This document shows positions 23,801 to 35,600 of a DNA stretch of 64,000 bases, piece by piece. The stretch is from Tigriopus japonicus (taxonomy: Eukaryota > Arthropoda > Copepoda > Harpacticoida > Harpacticidae): contig JAAGOF010000220.1 of NCBI GenBank assembly GCA_010645155.1, positions 1,066,145-1,130,144 on the forward strand, read 5' to 3'. A program made the position numbers and the translations under genes. The notes beneath the pieces are model-generated. The model was given only the letters and a program-made list of their open reading frames with translations. It made no database searches and was not told the DNA's origin. Every line of letters begins with the position of its first letter. Position 1 is the stretch's first letter.

Positions 23801-26800
23801 AGTAAGCACATTTTTAAAAGCAGATTTAGATACCTTTTGAATCGATATTGCTTGACAATATATTGATCAGCTACTGAGTGATTTGTGTTTAACCTGTACA
23901 TTTTTGGCCCAAAAACCAATAAACCACTCCGGGTATATGAAAACTCAATATATAGACTTTTGATGTCACAACATGAGCGCTTTATGGCTTTTTTGGGCCA
24001 AAAATGAACCTGTTAAACTTAAGCCAGGAGATCTTCAGAAGGAGATCTTCAGACTCTGGAGACACAGTCACGCTGGGAAACGACAGTTGAGAGACAGCGG
24101 GAGTGCAGTCTCCTTAAATAGAAATTAGGTAGGTGTGAGGTGGAAGATGGCGAACACTTGTGCTGCACCTGGTTGCAGGTCTGGCTCCTGGTTAAGATAC
24201 GGAGACCCAACTCCAGATCCGCACATCTCCATGCACAAGGTTCTAAGTGACCCATTCAGCGAGTTTCAAGATATCTTTCGACCACGCCAAAGCCATCACA
24301 GAACCAGACAGAGGCTCGCTACTTCAGGAGCCCTACAAGCCCTTCAAATTCAAAAGGAGGAGGCTTAGCATGAGGCGTTCCTTGAGGATGAGCGCTTAAA
24401 GTGCCTTGAGGATATCATGTTCAAGCTACACACCCTTGGCTTGTCAGAAGGCATCTCAGTCGTCAAAAAGTAAAACTGTGTCCTTTTTCCAAACATTGAG
24501 GAAAGAGGAACTAGCTAGATCAATACCTTGTTTCATCTAACAAATATTTCAAGATGGCACCCTTAAAATGCAAGTCCAAAACGTGATCTTCTCCCAATCC
24601 TCTGTTGCAAGTGTGACAACCCGAGATCGCATTGTATACTTATGGGAAATACCAAATATTTTGGCAGCCTTGAAGAGCTATGGAGAGGAGAATACTTCAA
24701 TAAAGACACAACCTTAACCGAATAGGCCAAGACTTTCAAAAACGGTAGAACACGAACACGTGGAATTTTACATCAACAATATGGATAAAACATGGCAAGA
24801 CACATTGAAGTTCCTGAAATTGATAAATAAGTGGTGGAAAGTGGTGAACACTAAAAGTGCCGTCCTTCACAAACAAAAACGTGACCCATCCCGTGCCCCA
24901 ATTTATTCAGTTTAGGATGATGACTTGAAATTTCTTTCGAAATTTTCTTTTTGGATCTTTGATTGGATTTCGAAATTAGAATGCCAGGGAAAAGAGCGAC
25001 AAGGTCTCACATCTCCCACCATGCTTGCCATGACTTTGTCTACCAAAACTCTCCAAGAATATGCCGAAGATATGTTACATAGGCATGAGATCCAAAATGT
25101 ACTTTTTGGGAAATTTCAATCTGATCATTTCAATCAGCCTGATTTGGTTTGTAAGGACAACTTTCGGGAGGTAGTTATTTTACCTCTTACCGACAGATTC
25201 TAGAGTCTGATAACCCGTGGAGTGGAGAAGCTAATCTAAGTTTGATCATTGGTGAAATTCGACAACATGCACGTTTGTGACATTAAAATAAATGTTGGCC
25301 CCAAATCAGTGTCCGAGAGTGAAGCCATCCAGAATTCTGCTATAAAACTTCGGTTGATGCTCAAGTTTCTTCCCATTACTCATTTGGAGTCCATTGAAGA
25401 CAGCAGTATTGGTTTCTACATTGCTGGTTATCTTGTGCAATCATCGAGTGAAGTGTACCCAATGCCCAAACTTGGTGTCACAGGGTAAAACCTTAATAGT
25501 TTTTAACCTTGAAGATGAAGAAGCCTCAACTTCTAATGGCCCTCGAGAGAGCTTTTTGGAGCAAATCAATTGTGGAGGGTTATCCAAATCAACCGATTTA
25601 GTTTACCTGACTTGTATTCATACCCGGGGTATATTCTCGCAAATCATGGCAAACCAGGAAAGCAAGAAGTTTCTTTTAGAATGCCAACACCCAAGAGAGT
25701 TGTTTGCCAAAAGCTTTTGTTTGATCATTGAAAGCTCATTTGATACAGGTTCCATTTTGGAAGCCTACTGTGGCAAAGGTCACTCTTAAGTTTTTTGTGA
25801 AGAAATAGCCAAGAGAATGTTTAACTTTTTTTGGCAAAAAATTGCCAAAGAACAGAACTCTGAAATTTACGACAGCAAGGAAAAGACGAAACAGTTTGAC
25901 GCCTCCAAATCCGGCCCAGGGGCCAAGATAATAAATAAATTGCAGTCTCAGTACTTAGAAAAACATTCGTGGACATAGTCATATGTACTTGTTATGTTTT
26001 GTTGCTAAAATATACTGTTGTTTTGTCATGTTCCTTTCTTTATCTTCAAGTTTTTTAACTGTCCAGTTTTACTTTCTTGGTATTTTGGGTCATTTACTTG
26101 CTAGATATAGCAAATATATAGCAATTAATTTTCAGTCAGAAATATCGCACAAATTGATTTTGAACCTCATTTTCTGTAAAGAAATGTCTTGCTGGCATCG
26201 CCCTTTCGTTGTCTTGAACTTGCGCCCAGTCTATGTACCTCCAGGGTAGAGTACTCCTTGACTTAAGTAAGTCAGCGGCTGAGCAAAATATTTTTAAGCA
26301 ATTTCGATTCAAAAGGTATCTAAATCTGCCCTTAGAGTGTGCTGAGTGGGTTTTGAAAAAAAATAGCTTGCTTAATAGGTTTTTAGGTATGTAACTGTTA
26401 ATCTAGACCTAACTTAGAGAAACTCAGTAAGTCAAAGTTGTTCCTCTAGGTTTCCTGAGTCTAAAACATATCTCACAGTATTTACGAATTTCCATAGAAA
26501 CTGAAAATGAATTTTTCACTACCGTGTCCTCCTTTTTGATTGGTCACTTGTGTTATGCATGACCTCCTTAAAGGAAAGTGACCTCATCTCCGAGGGGTAT
26601 CCAGACTAGAGGGATACTGGGCCTATAACTCGTCAACAAGTGCGATTTTTAGATGCTTGAAAAAGAACCGAAATCAAGATTTATCTCTTATGAGCAGATC
26701 TTATTTTGCATGATTTGTTGTAAGGCAATCATGTTCGAACTTATGATTTAATTAGACAAGGTATGTTGGGCGACCCCTGTATACATAGAAAATAAGCCTC

Positions 26801-29755
26801 AAAAGCGAGCAACAAGTCAAAAATCAAGTACATTGTAAAGCCAAGACGTTTCACATCAAAAGTTACAACTTTTTTTGCCTCAAATATTCATCAAATATTG
26901 GTATGAGTGGTTGAACAACGTCTTAACTTTCCAGCATTATGAATTTTAACGTGTTTCTTGCTCTTGACATCGATGTTCAAAAACGTGCAGGGGTCGCCCA
27001 ACATATCTTTTCTAAATAAATCATCACTATGAACTGGATTACCTGACGACAAATCATGTATAATATCATCTCCTCAAAAGAGATATATCTTGATTTTGAT
27101 TGTTCATCAAGCATCTAAAAATCGCACTTGTTCAGGAGTTACAGGCCCAGTCTACCTCTAGTCTGGATACCCCACGTATCTTCTCGTTCACCTATAAGTC
27201 CATGGTTCTTGAACATCTTGGTGCTTCATTATAATTTAACTTGGTAATTTGAAAATTCGGTGCACATGTTTTAGTGGTGGTTGATGCAAGCGAGGCGTGT
27301 AATCAAGTCACTTTTATTACAAATGGAGTTGGACAACGAAGTTGGGATATTAAGGGTAAATTTGTAACCAAGACAATGTATTGTTGCTTTTGTTAGGAAT
27401 TCAATTGGATTTGATTACAGTCACTCAATTTGCTTGTGGAAATGATATAGGAGGTAAGCAATGTATTTGATTAAATAAAAATTCTTTAAAAACAATCGGT
27501 TTTAGGTCCACCTGGATGTCTTCAATACTTTACTGGCATGTCAGGTGTTGTCAGCAGGTAAAAAAGTCATGTCAATTCTTGCAGGGACCATACATAATTG
27601 TTAAGGCTCGTACAAAATGGCAAAATGCCCCTAACAATTGTAACTGCTGGTGTCTTTGGTAATTATTTTGCAACTTTTTAGAATTTTCCCTAACATACTG
27701 CAACTTTTGGCGTTTTTGGCATTTATCATTGATTTTTTTTTTCGGATAGTTTATTGCGACAAATTATTTTCGTCATTACGGCTACAGAAATACGTCATGT
27801 GATAAGAGTGATGGTGATCTACACAGAAATTCATTAGAGCATGTAAAAATGTAATGTTTCACAAACACTTTCCAAAATGTATTGGTCAAGTTTGGGACTG
27901 TTGGAACGAAGCAAGACAATCGAGAGTTCTTAGAAAACCAGAAACATTTATTGTACTAACAAAATTTCAACTATAAAGATTAAAACTCCAACATGACCTT
28001 TTTTAGTTTTTAATTCTGACCAATTTTATGCCACATGAAATACATTAAAGTAGTAAAGCTACATTTCATGCCAAATTAACAGCAAATTCTTTTGAAACTT
28101 GAATCAGAATGAATTCAAATCTTAGCAGAAAATTGCAACTTTTCTTCAAAAAGAACCTGCAACTTTGGGCCAAAATAGCAACGGTGTCCCAGCTCTAATA
28201 TTTAGTATTAGCAAGTGTATCTACTTTAACTAATGGCAGGATTTCATTTTGCCAAAATTCCAAACGCTTTAAGTAAATAAAGAATCTCATTCTGCTAAAC
28301 TAACCTTGGCAAATGAAAGGTTACTGAACTTTAACTGAAGTATTACATTTCAGTTTTAATTTTCCAACTCTTGGCGGAATAATGGGAGCAGGTGGAATGA
28401 TGGTACCAGCTTCAGGTGGGTACGTTTTTATGGAATAATGAATAGTTTTGAGTAGTCATTTTTTCAATATTTTAGCCACTCATCTTTCAAATCAAGACTA
28501 TTCCATATGTTTCCGTCAAGAACTAGGCCAGTGCGCCATTTGTTTTTCACCTGTTGTGCCAGGGGGAGAATCTAAAATGGCTGACAACAAGGTCCAAGGA
28601 TCATTTGGTTTAAGGTAACGAAACACAGCCTTTTTAGGCGGTTGTATACGGTATTTATGCAAATTTATCGGTATTTTAGCAATCCAGTCCGGTCAAGGCC
28701 CAGAGGAGAGAATAATAAAGACTGTCTCAGTGACTTTTTGCGGGTAAGTATTGCTTCTTGTTGGATGAAACATGCAGGAAAAATTTGTTCAACCGGTGCT
28801 GAAAATGTCAGTTTGTGTTCCATGGCATAAACAAGTTGCAAATTTAGTCATGACCTGAATTCTCAGACGCAAAGTATACTTTTGCGAATCCCTTACGCAA
28901 CTTTCTTAAAATATTCTTTTATCAGTTAAACAGCTAAAAATTGTATATTTTAGCACCTAAATAAAATAACAATAAATGTGCGAGAAAAAAACATTTTTAC
29001 GCTTACCTGACCAAGTTTTCGCACAAAATTGAAAAAACAAATTGGAGACGTTTCTCAGGATTACATTTAAACTAGACTGAGAGTGAAACAGAGCTTAGCA
29101 AATTTGTGCAAAAGCTGTGATAGCAAAATTGTAAACGATTTTTCACTCAAAAACTCATTGGAAAATTTTAGATTGATGAACGCCTCCATTGTGTTTGCCC
29201 AAATATCCATTTTGCTCAAACAACATTTGTCTAAAGATCGTCACCATCAGAATTAATATTTGTTACCTTGTGATTTCAAAACCAACCCAAAATATATTCA
29301 AAATGATGTGATTCTGTCAATGCTGTAGTAAATTGGCATTTGAGACTTTTCAAGCTTTGCTTGTTTTCTCAGCCCATTTGATAAAAGGTGTCTGATTCCA
29401 GATCCCAGGAGCTGAACCCAAGAATGCCGAAAATATGTTTGTTGTCGGCAGTGTTGGCGTTCCAATGTTCTCACAAATTTGCGGGCGATATTTCGCGGTT
29501 TCCAACAACGGAAACAAGCGTTTCGAGAATGCTCAAACCATTTGCAGTAAGCGGATTGGATTGGTTTTCCTAAAAGCAGCATTGATGATTGATTTGTTTC
29601 CAGGTCAAAGACGTCCTTTCCGAATTCACTTCAAAACGGATGCTGACGAAATGGTCATGGGAACCAAGACAATGAAGGCTATGAATAATGAGCAAGCTGG
29701 ATTTCCCGGGGGAATTGTTGGATTTAGCTTGGATTGGGCACTCGTCTCCTGTTAG
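17833..29755 (+). CDS. Secreted arthropod CUB-like protein, paralogue B (16-exon model)
   Basis: Exons: 17833-17851, 17927-18025, (20010-20014), 20297-20344, 20587-20658, 20950-21104, 21172-21247, 21360-21458, 27275-27355, 27397-27453, 27506-27557, 28354-28415, 28476-28614, 28680-28743, 29402-29546, 29604-29755. The first two exons encode a signal peptide (MAKSTFVVNLVTIVFLLCF). Family motifs follow in order: NGPC and GTC, SGFGVCC, DICRIRLDF, SPTICGVNTGQH, WDIKG, PPGCLQYFTGMSGVVSSFNF, YSICFRQELGQC, SQICGRYF, and the closing GFSLDWALVSC. Phases agree everywhere except around exon 4, where the family motif needs a 5-nt microexon plus either a missing base or a GC donor; skipping the microexon also gives an open frame. 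The length is 439-441 residues. One intron is only 41 nt and one is 5.8 kb and full of transposons. The function is unknown. AATAAA lies at 29842-29847. Confidence 0.85.
18361..18653. mobile_element. Tc1/mariner-type MITE
   Basis: 293 bp with terminal inverted repeats CAGTTCTATATAGACAGAAA and CAGTTCTATATACACAGAAA (about 28 of 29 bases match when extended), flanked by TA on both sides. It has no transposase frame and lies in intron 2 of CUB-like gene B. Confidence 0.85.
19453..19912. mobile_element. Foldback element family 3, near-complete palindrome
   Basis: About 460 bp that is almost wholly one inverted repeat. The outer ends share ATCATGGAGTGGGAGGCTAG in opposite orientation, and the centre is a tight hairpin with CCCTTTTGTGGT and its complement around 19665-19705. 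Pieces of the arm (CAGCTCAATCGAAT followed by GTTATG-CCTCT) also occur near 10975-11130 and 43449-43556. Confidence 0.8.
20010..20014 (+). other. Candidate 5-nt microexon (TGATG)
   Basis: Preceded by a pyrimidine-rich tract and AG and followed by a strong GTGAGT donor. Including it puts exon 4 (20297-20344) in the frame that encodes NGPCNTTGGRQGTC, which fits the family; excluding it leaves exon 4 read in another frame. Unproven without RNA. Confidence 0.45.
21621..23680. mobile_element. 2,060-bp insertion, hAT-like ends
   Basis: It starts CAGGAACCCCTGAAAGG and ends ATAGGTTATCCCTG (reverse complement CAGGGATAACC). GTTTGCT lies on both sides (21614-21620 and 23681-23687), a 7-bp and possibly 8-bp duplication. 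It splits the left terminal repeat of the P-element, so it is the younger insertion. The interior has several minus-strand frames, at 21798-22206, 22577-22783 and 23386-23640. The last reads LRYEAEIRKQEERTAMLGAE in one frame and looks like real coding sequence, but I recognise no transposase. Captured host exons are possible. Confidence 0.65.
24147..25789 (+). pseudogene. THAP9/P-element transposase remnant
   Basis: A THAP-like N-terminus at 24147 (MANTCAAPGC, then ISMHKVLSDP) is cut off by a stop at 24366-24368. The central catalytic region is mostly lost. Further on, in changing frames, come INKWWKVVNTKSAVLHKQKR near 24815, GLTSPTMLAMTLSTKTLQEY near 25000, GKFQSDHF near 25113, LSGGSYFTSYRQILES near 25160, SIGFYIAGYL near 25412 and a final block ending in LEAYCGKGHS at 25788. 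This is the known order of the C-terminal part of P-element/THAP9 transposases. Multiple stops and frameshifts show it is inactive. Confidence 0.8.
26594..27173. mobile_element. Foldback element family 1, copy 1
   Basis: 580 bp. GGGGTATCCAGACTAGAGG at the left is mirrored at the right end. The arms continue inward for about 190 nt (CAAGTGCGATTTTTAGATGC on the left, its complement on the right; ATGTTGGGCGACCCCTG near the centre in both directions). It lies immediately right of the P-element relic, upstream of exon 9 of CUB-like gene B. Confidence 0.8.
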
Positions 29756-29841
29756 AATATGGGTGTTAAATACATTTGAATCGTTCAAAGCTCATTTCTG
29801 ATGATGAGTAATCCTAAAATACGTTACGTAAGATAAATTGC

Positions 29842-29847
29842 AATAAA
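29842..29847 (+). terminator. Poly(A) signal of CUB-like gene B
   Basis: AATAAA, 87 nt after the stop codon of the gene. Confidence 0.6.
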
Positions 29848-29945
29848 AAAGTGTTGGCAGAAGAAAAGCATTATCAAGGTGCATTAAATCTGAATTGATA
29901 CGGTAAGAGGATTAATACTCAATGAGCACCCTTCAAAAATCCAAT

Positions 29946-30596
29946 AGGACATGTATAAGGTTGCTTCAAGTGAGCGTTTTAAATCATTCCGCGGGCGGCA
30001 AAACATGGCCGTTGGCTGTGCTGAGCTGCTCAGCCCATTTTGGCGAATCCAAGTTTTTCCCATTTTAACGTGCATTTGATGATTCTAGGTCCCTGGAAAC
30101 GATCTTAATTTTACGTTTTGATCCCTCTGCTTTCACTTGGTTGAAAATATGCCCAATTTGTTTGCTTGAAAATGATACAGAAAAGATTAGATCTTAACAG
30201 AAAGAAGCGTTAAAAAATATTACATTTCTCTATATGTTAAGTATTTTGGACTATTGAAATGATTCTTTGGAACCCACTGAATAAATCCGCATCTTAATAT
30301 TAGTGTTTGGATCAATGTTAAGTCCTATTTTTGCAATAGCACAAGGCCTGCTTACTTGCTTTAAATCAATCACCCTAATATTATTTTTTGCATATTATTG
30401 ACCCAATTCCAGCCAAGGTATCCTTAAGTGAAATACCGATCGTTTCCAAGGACCTAGAATCATCAAATGCTCGTCAAAATGGGAAAAACTTGGATTCGCC
30501 AAAATGGGCTGAGCAACTCAGCACAGCCAACGGCCTTGTTTTGCCGCCCGCGGAATGATTTAAAACGCTCACTTGGAGCAACCTTGAACATGTCTA
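29946..30596. mobile_element. Foldback element family 2, copy 1
   Basis: About 650 bp between CUB-like gene B and the GST. The arms are roughly 170 nt and nearly identical in opposite orientation: GTGAGCGTTTTAAATCATTC, GGCCGTTGGCTGTGCTGAG and TGATGATTCTAGGTCC all occur in both. A diverged copy lies at 49269-49897. Confidence 0.85.
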
Positions 30597-31345
30597 ATTA
30601 CAAGACGGAAAGTTTTGTCAACTGTCGAACCTGTCAAGTCCTTTAATCGTACTGAGCCTTATAAAGTAATAAAATTTAACTTTCGCTGCCGCTTTTTGTT
30701 TATTGTTTACAAAGACAAAATTGTCAAATTAGCATGACCGCAACCACTTTATGGTTATGACAAAAAACACATGCTTAAAAGGAACCTTTCTGACTAGAAT
30801 GAATTTCTTTTTCTGTTTTTGACTGTTTTTTGAGCATCTATCTTTTATGGATGGGTCTTTTTTTAGTTCACAGTTTGAAATAACAAATCCTTGCAGAACG
30901 CTTCGTCAGATTTGTTTGTTCAAACTTTTAAGAATAAATGAATTTACTCAAAAAGGATTCTGTTTCTGAAAAAAGTTGTTTTTTATCAGTCTCGCTCTTG
31001 TTTCAATGTTTTCAAACATTAAAATCTCGCAACCTCAACTCATAAACTCTTATTTTATCTCGAAGGACACTTGAACGTGAATTTTCCACCAGATTGGTGC
31101 GAATTCAATTCAAACGATGTTTCTTTGCCATAATTAGCTTTCAATTGTGTCACAAATTCTTTCAAACAGCCTATTTCGAACCCAAACAATTTTTTTATGT
31201 CACCCTGAATGGTACAAGGCCATTTTCTTTGCTTGGGCCATTATGGCTCGAGGATGAATGCGTACGCACCAAGAGCCAAACGTTTCGTAATTCATCAGCT
31301 AAAAACCTTAAATAAGTACTAAAAGGTGTTGGCTCGAACCATATC
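30597..31345. other. GST 5' flank
   Basis: AT-rich intergenic sequence upstream of the GST start. No other gene is seen, and no promoter motif is defended. Confidence 0.4.
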
Positions 31346-32408
31346 ATGGCTGATATGAAAATTAAATTGATTTACTTCGACGGACGTGGTCGTGGCGAGA
31401 TCATCCGGCAAATTTTGGCTTTTGGCGGGATTGCCTTTGAAGATATCCGTATTCCTATGGAAGAATGGGACGATTACAAGAAGAGTAAGAGGGGCCCCTC
31501 CCAAAATTTAGGCATTTATTATTGAATAAATGTTGGTTTGAATTGCAGAGACGCCTTGGGGACAATTGCCCATTTTGGAGTATGAGGGCGCCACTATCGC
31601 TCAAACCATGACCATTTGTCGTTTTGTGGCCAAGAAAGCCGGATTAGCCGGAAATAATGCTTTAGAACAAGCACAAATGGACATGGTGGCGGATAAGTGC
31701 GACGAATATACCACTAGTAAGATTCATGACATTATTTCAAGAAGTTGAGAACAATTTACTGTTATCTAAAGCGACATGTTTCAAGGGAGAAATTCAATTT
31801 AAGAAAACTGGGTGTTGCAAAGCTATGAAAGCAGTAGCACATTTCGCCTATTGTTGAACCAAGTTTCCACTTCTTGGTTTTTGGTACTTGATGTAGCCCC
31901 TTACTTTGGGACAATGTTCAACGGAGTTATTTTTTTCCAAATTAAGTGTCTGTTTATTTATGCAAAATAATTTTCAACTTAGAGCTTTTTGAAATCAACG
32001 AACTTCCCAGTGACGAATTGAAGGGCAAGTTGTCGAAAAAGATGTTGGAAGAATACGTCCCGGTGTTTTTGAAGAACTTGGACAACTTGCTTGACAAGTC
32101 CAGCAATAAATTTGTCGGAGGACCCGTGGTATGTAGGCAAAAAACAACCTTAGATGGCGATTTCGCTGGAATTGAATTGAGATCCTATTTCTTTCTAGCC
32201 CTGTTATGCGGATATTATTTTGGCCGAATGTATTGATGGTTTATGTGATCCTAAGGATCCTTACATTCACTGCTTAATGGGCGACGATCGCTTGAAACTC
32301 GTGGACAAATATCCAAGGATCAAGGATCTCACAAATAGTGTCAGGAATTCTCCAGCATTGAAATTGTACTTGGATCAACGACGCGCTTCAGAGAAAGAAG
32401 AATTTTAA
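31346..32408 (+). CDS. Sigma-class glutathione S-transferase
   Basis: Four exons: 31346-31484, 31549-31716, 31983-32128, 32199-32408. All introns are GT-AG and phases match, giving 220 residues, the normal length for a cytosolic GST. The N-terminal thioredoxin-like domain has the catalytic Tyr10 in LIYFDGRGRGEIIRQILAF and the cis-Pro of GQLPILE. The usual Gln-Ser glutathione contact is Gln-Thr here (IAQTMTICRFVAKK). The helical C-terminal domain includes FVGGPVPCYADIILAECIDG and ends in ALKLYLDQRRASEKEEF. The enzyme conjugates glutathione to electrophiles in the cytosol; arthropod sigma GSTs also act on lipid peroxides, and related vertebrate enzymes make prostaglandin D2. The start at 31346 is preferred; a second Met lies three codons on. 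It is tail to tail with MADD, 238 bp away. Confidence 0.95.
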
Positions 32409-32478
32409 CTGTTATGGTTGCGAGAGCAATAATCTGGCTCAGAATGTATTCTAAGAATATATTAAAAATTTAACAGTC

Positions 32479-32484
32479 AATAAA
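32479..32484 (+). terminator. Poly(A) signal of the GST gene
   Basis: AATAAA about 70 nt after the GST stop codon, in the short gap before the MADD stop. Confidence 0.65.
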
Positions 32485-32646
32485 TACTTTGATGTATATA
32501 TCTGTTCAACTGGAAGTGGATACGTTGTTTTGAATATGCTCTATGATATGATTTGATTGATCATATTGGAATTCATTTTGATATGAAGTAACAAGGATGA
32601 TTGTTTCATCAGGGTTTGGTTGCATCATAGTCTTGGATTAATTTGG

Positions 32647-35600
32647 TTACATCTTGCGCACTGAAGACACACGCGATCGAATTGTGGACGTGGTTGACGA
32701 CACGGATGAAGGCCTTTTTTGTTGCTTTTGACCAGCAGCCACATAAGAGAAAACACACAAGACCGAGTAACAGATCTGGTCAGCCTTGAAACAAGAATAA
32801 GTGAGAAATTATGATCACATTATATGACATTACTCTGACCGATTCACAAAACTTACCATGGACGAGTTGTAACGTCGTTGTATAACTTGTCGGTTCTTTG
32901 GATCTGAAAAGCAATGACAACCTATCTTTCCAAACTGATCCCTTTTAATCATTTCGATTTAAAAAGCACTTACTAAACTCCTCAAGAACAAACACGCCGC
33001 CTTTTTGGGTGAAACACTTGCGAATATGGTCCAAACGAACGAAGAACTGCAAAAAGGAAGGCACAGAGTTGTAAGAATTCTACTTCATAGCCTGAATTGT
33101 TAAACCACAATTTTCTACATAGAAATTTGAAATTAACTAGCTGAGCGAAAACCTAAGAAATAAGTAACTTTTGTGAGCTTGCAAGAGAGCTAAAGTTGCC
33201 TTTAAATATGCTTTTAATGCAACTAAAAATATATTTTTCCAACTATCAGGCTGTGTATGGTCTTGGCCTTTTGGCTTTCTCGTACTTTAAATTCAAATTT
33301 TTAAGATCTGTGAGTGAACAAGTTGAAGTATGAAACCAGGGCGTAAAAGTTGCCAATAAGTCTATATATGATTTCTTTACAACGTTCTTCTAAAGCTATA
33401 GCTTTGTATAAAAGCTGATTTGTTCATGTTTTAGAGCTGTTTTTTTTAAACTTCAAATAAAAAGAACAAACCAAAATTTGGTCACCCCGTAAGAGCGCGC
33501 CAAAATAGACAAAACCAAAGCGGGGTCTTACCTTGCTAGTGGCAAATAGAAGCCCGATTCCCTCCATGCAGACTTGTAACAGACCTCCTTCTCCAGTGTT
33601 GAGATCCTCTACAGGGAATTCGCCACCAAGTTCCATGTTCAAGCCACTCATACCGGTTGCTCCCTTGGCTGCAGCTCGTTCCATGGCTTCTTTAATGCAG
33701 TAATAGAGAACCTTGCACTTCTTGGTGTGAAACTTGTGCAATTGGGTTTGACCCCCGGAACGCCTCCAAAGGCAGATGACCTTTGTGCGAGGACTGTAGG
33801 TCATATTGACCAAGCGCTCAAAGAACCATCGGTCACTGATGGCGCCGTTGATGGTTCTGAGAACGAGACCATCCTCTCTGACCTCCAAGAATTGCAGATC
33901 TCCACTCACATCTGTTCCCATGTGAACGGAGAAGGTCTGACGATTCATTTGACGGGATGGGAGAGGTTTCAGATCGATATCGTTTCCCGTCTGCAATCCA
34001 AATAATTATTAAAAGGTAAGAAATTCATTCAAAGGCCAACCAAGGCAAGCTTACCAAATTTTGGATCTGATCCAAAAGCTGATTGATCTCTTGGCTGTGA
34101 ATCAGCCCAATGTGGCTCTTGCCCAGCAATCGTCTGGCTTTCTTCTTGATATCCTTCTTCTCAATGCCCATCATCACCATGTAGGCCACCATATTGTAAA
34201 GCATGGTTGACAGCAGTCTATCCTCGTCTTGCTCCAAACGCTTCTTCTCTGCTCCTGACATATTCCGATATCGCTCCATCATTTCGCCGGCTCCAGTATC
34301 CATCCCAACGACATCTCTCTCATGGGCCACCGAATCTGTTGAGCCAAAATAATTGTCAGTTGGCCACATGATCCTAAAACTATGACCACTTACCACAAAA
34401 CATATCTTCCCAGAACTGATCACAATCCCAGATGTAGCTGCCTCCACCCAAACTAAGACTGCCTCTTCGAGCTGAACCACGTTGGGATTGCAATATACCC
34501 TCAAAAATGAAGATTTTTCCTGATTCATTGGCTGGAGGTTCAACTGTGGTGTACAAAGCTCCTCCATGGAATCTGAATCCAGAGCTTAAGGAAGACTTTC
34601 GATGTAACACGCCAACATCTGGGGAGACTCCGTTGCCTTTGATATTGATTGGTGGGAACTGAAAGAAAGAGCTTTCACTACTCAAAATTTAATTTCGTCG
34701 AATTGCCCTTTAAAGTCCTCACGCACATGGTTTGGATCTATTTCGCTGTCAGAGACCACGCTCCTGACATCCGCCTGATGTCCACTCTTAGTAACACAGC
34801 GAAATGCCGGATTAACCATGAAAGATCCTGTTTCACTGCAAGTCATGCTTTGGGAGTCACTTTCAGTTTCCTCTGGGTAGGATGTGGCCGAGTCGATGCT
34901 TTGTCCACGCACCGGCAAAGCGCTCTATGAAAGAGATCAAAATTGTTTTACTCGATCAACCCTTATTTTATCTTATCTGGACAAACTTACCCGTTTGGCC
35001 TGCCTCAATGGATCGGATTGACCTGATATGCTATCGGATTCTCCACTATTTTGACTACTTCCACTGGGACTATTCAAGTTGTCGTGTATTAATTTGCATG
35101 TCCCCAATTCCATCTGAGAAGATCGTTTTTGTAGTACCGGCAAGGGACTGGCACCAATTGAAGGCCCTGAGGCTATCTTATGCAAGTTATCCCGACTTCC
35201 ACACGGAGTAGAGGTCTAGATTAAGAAAGCTTAGTTAGTGGTCATTCCCTAGATATTACCCAAGGGGACATCGCGATCAGTGCAACTTCCACACTTACCA
35301 AGGAGCTAGCTCTAAGGCCAGAAGAAACACTGGTCGAAGTTTCCATAGACGGATCTCGAGCCCAATAATGTGTATGGGCAATAGCCAAAACATGAAAGGC
35401 AGATGTCAAGCCTCCCACGGATGAATTGGACACTGACACTTCAAGTCCGTGAACAATGGCCAACACAATCTTCAAAAGCCCTTTCCATACTGCCCGATCA
35501 ACGCACTAAAAGGGAATAACAGTTATATATTTTCAGGGTTTGGTATCAATTCGTAAAGTGAGCTTACCACATCGCTAATGTGGTCGTCTGGACCTGATCT

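Larger units (their letters stand above)
21550..26531 (+). mobile_element. Decayed THAP/P-element-like transposon
   Basis: Fills most of intron 8 of CUB-like gene B. Long imperfect terminal inverted repeats of about 270 bp are visible. The left copy is in two pieces (21550-21620 and 23681-23880), split by a later insertion; the right copy is about 26262-26531. Matching blocks include CTATGGAAATTCG, GAGATATGTTT, AGGAAACC, TACCTAAAAAC and AGATTTAGATACCTTTTGA. The interior carries P-element/THAP9-type coding remnants. The outer ends are approximate, and I could not identify an 8-bp target duplication. Confidence 0.75.
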
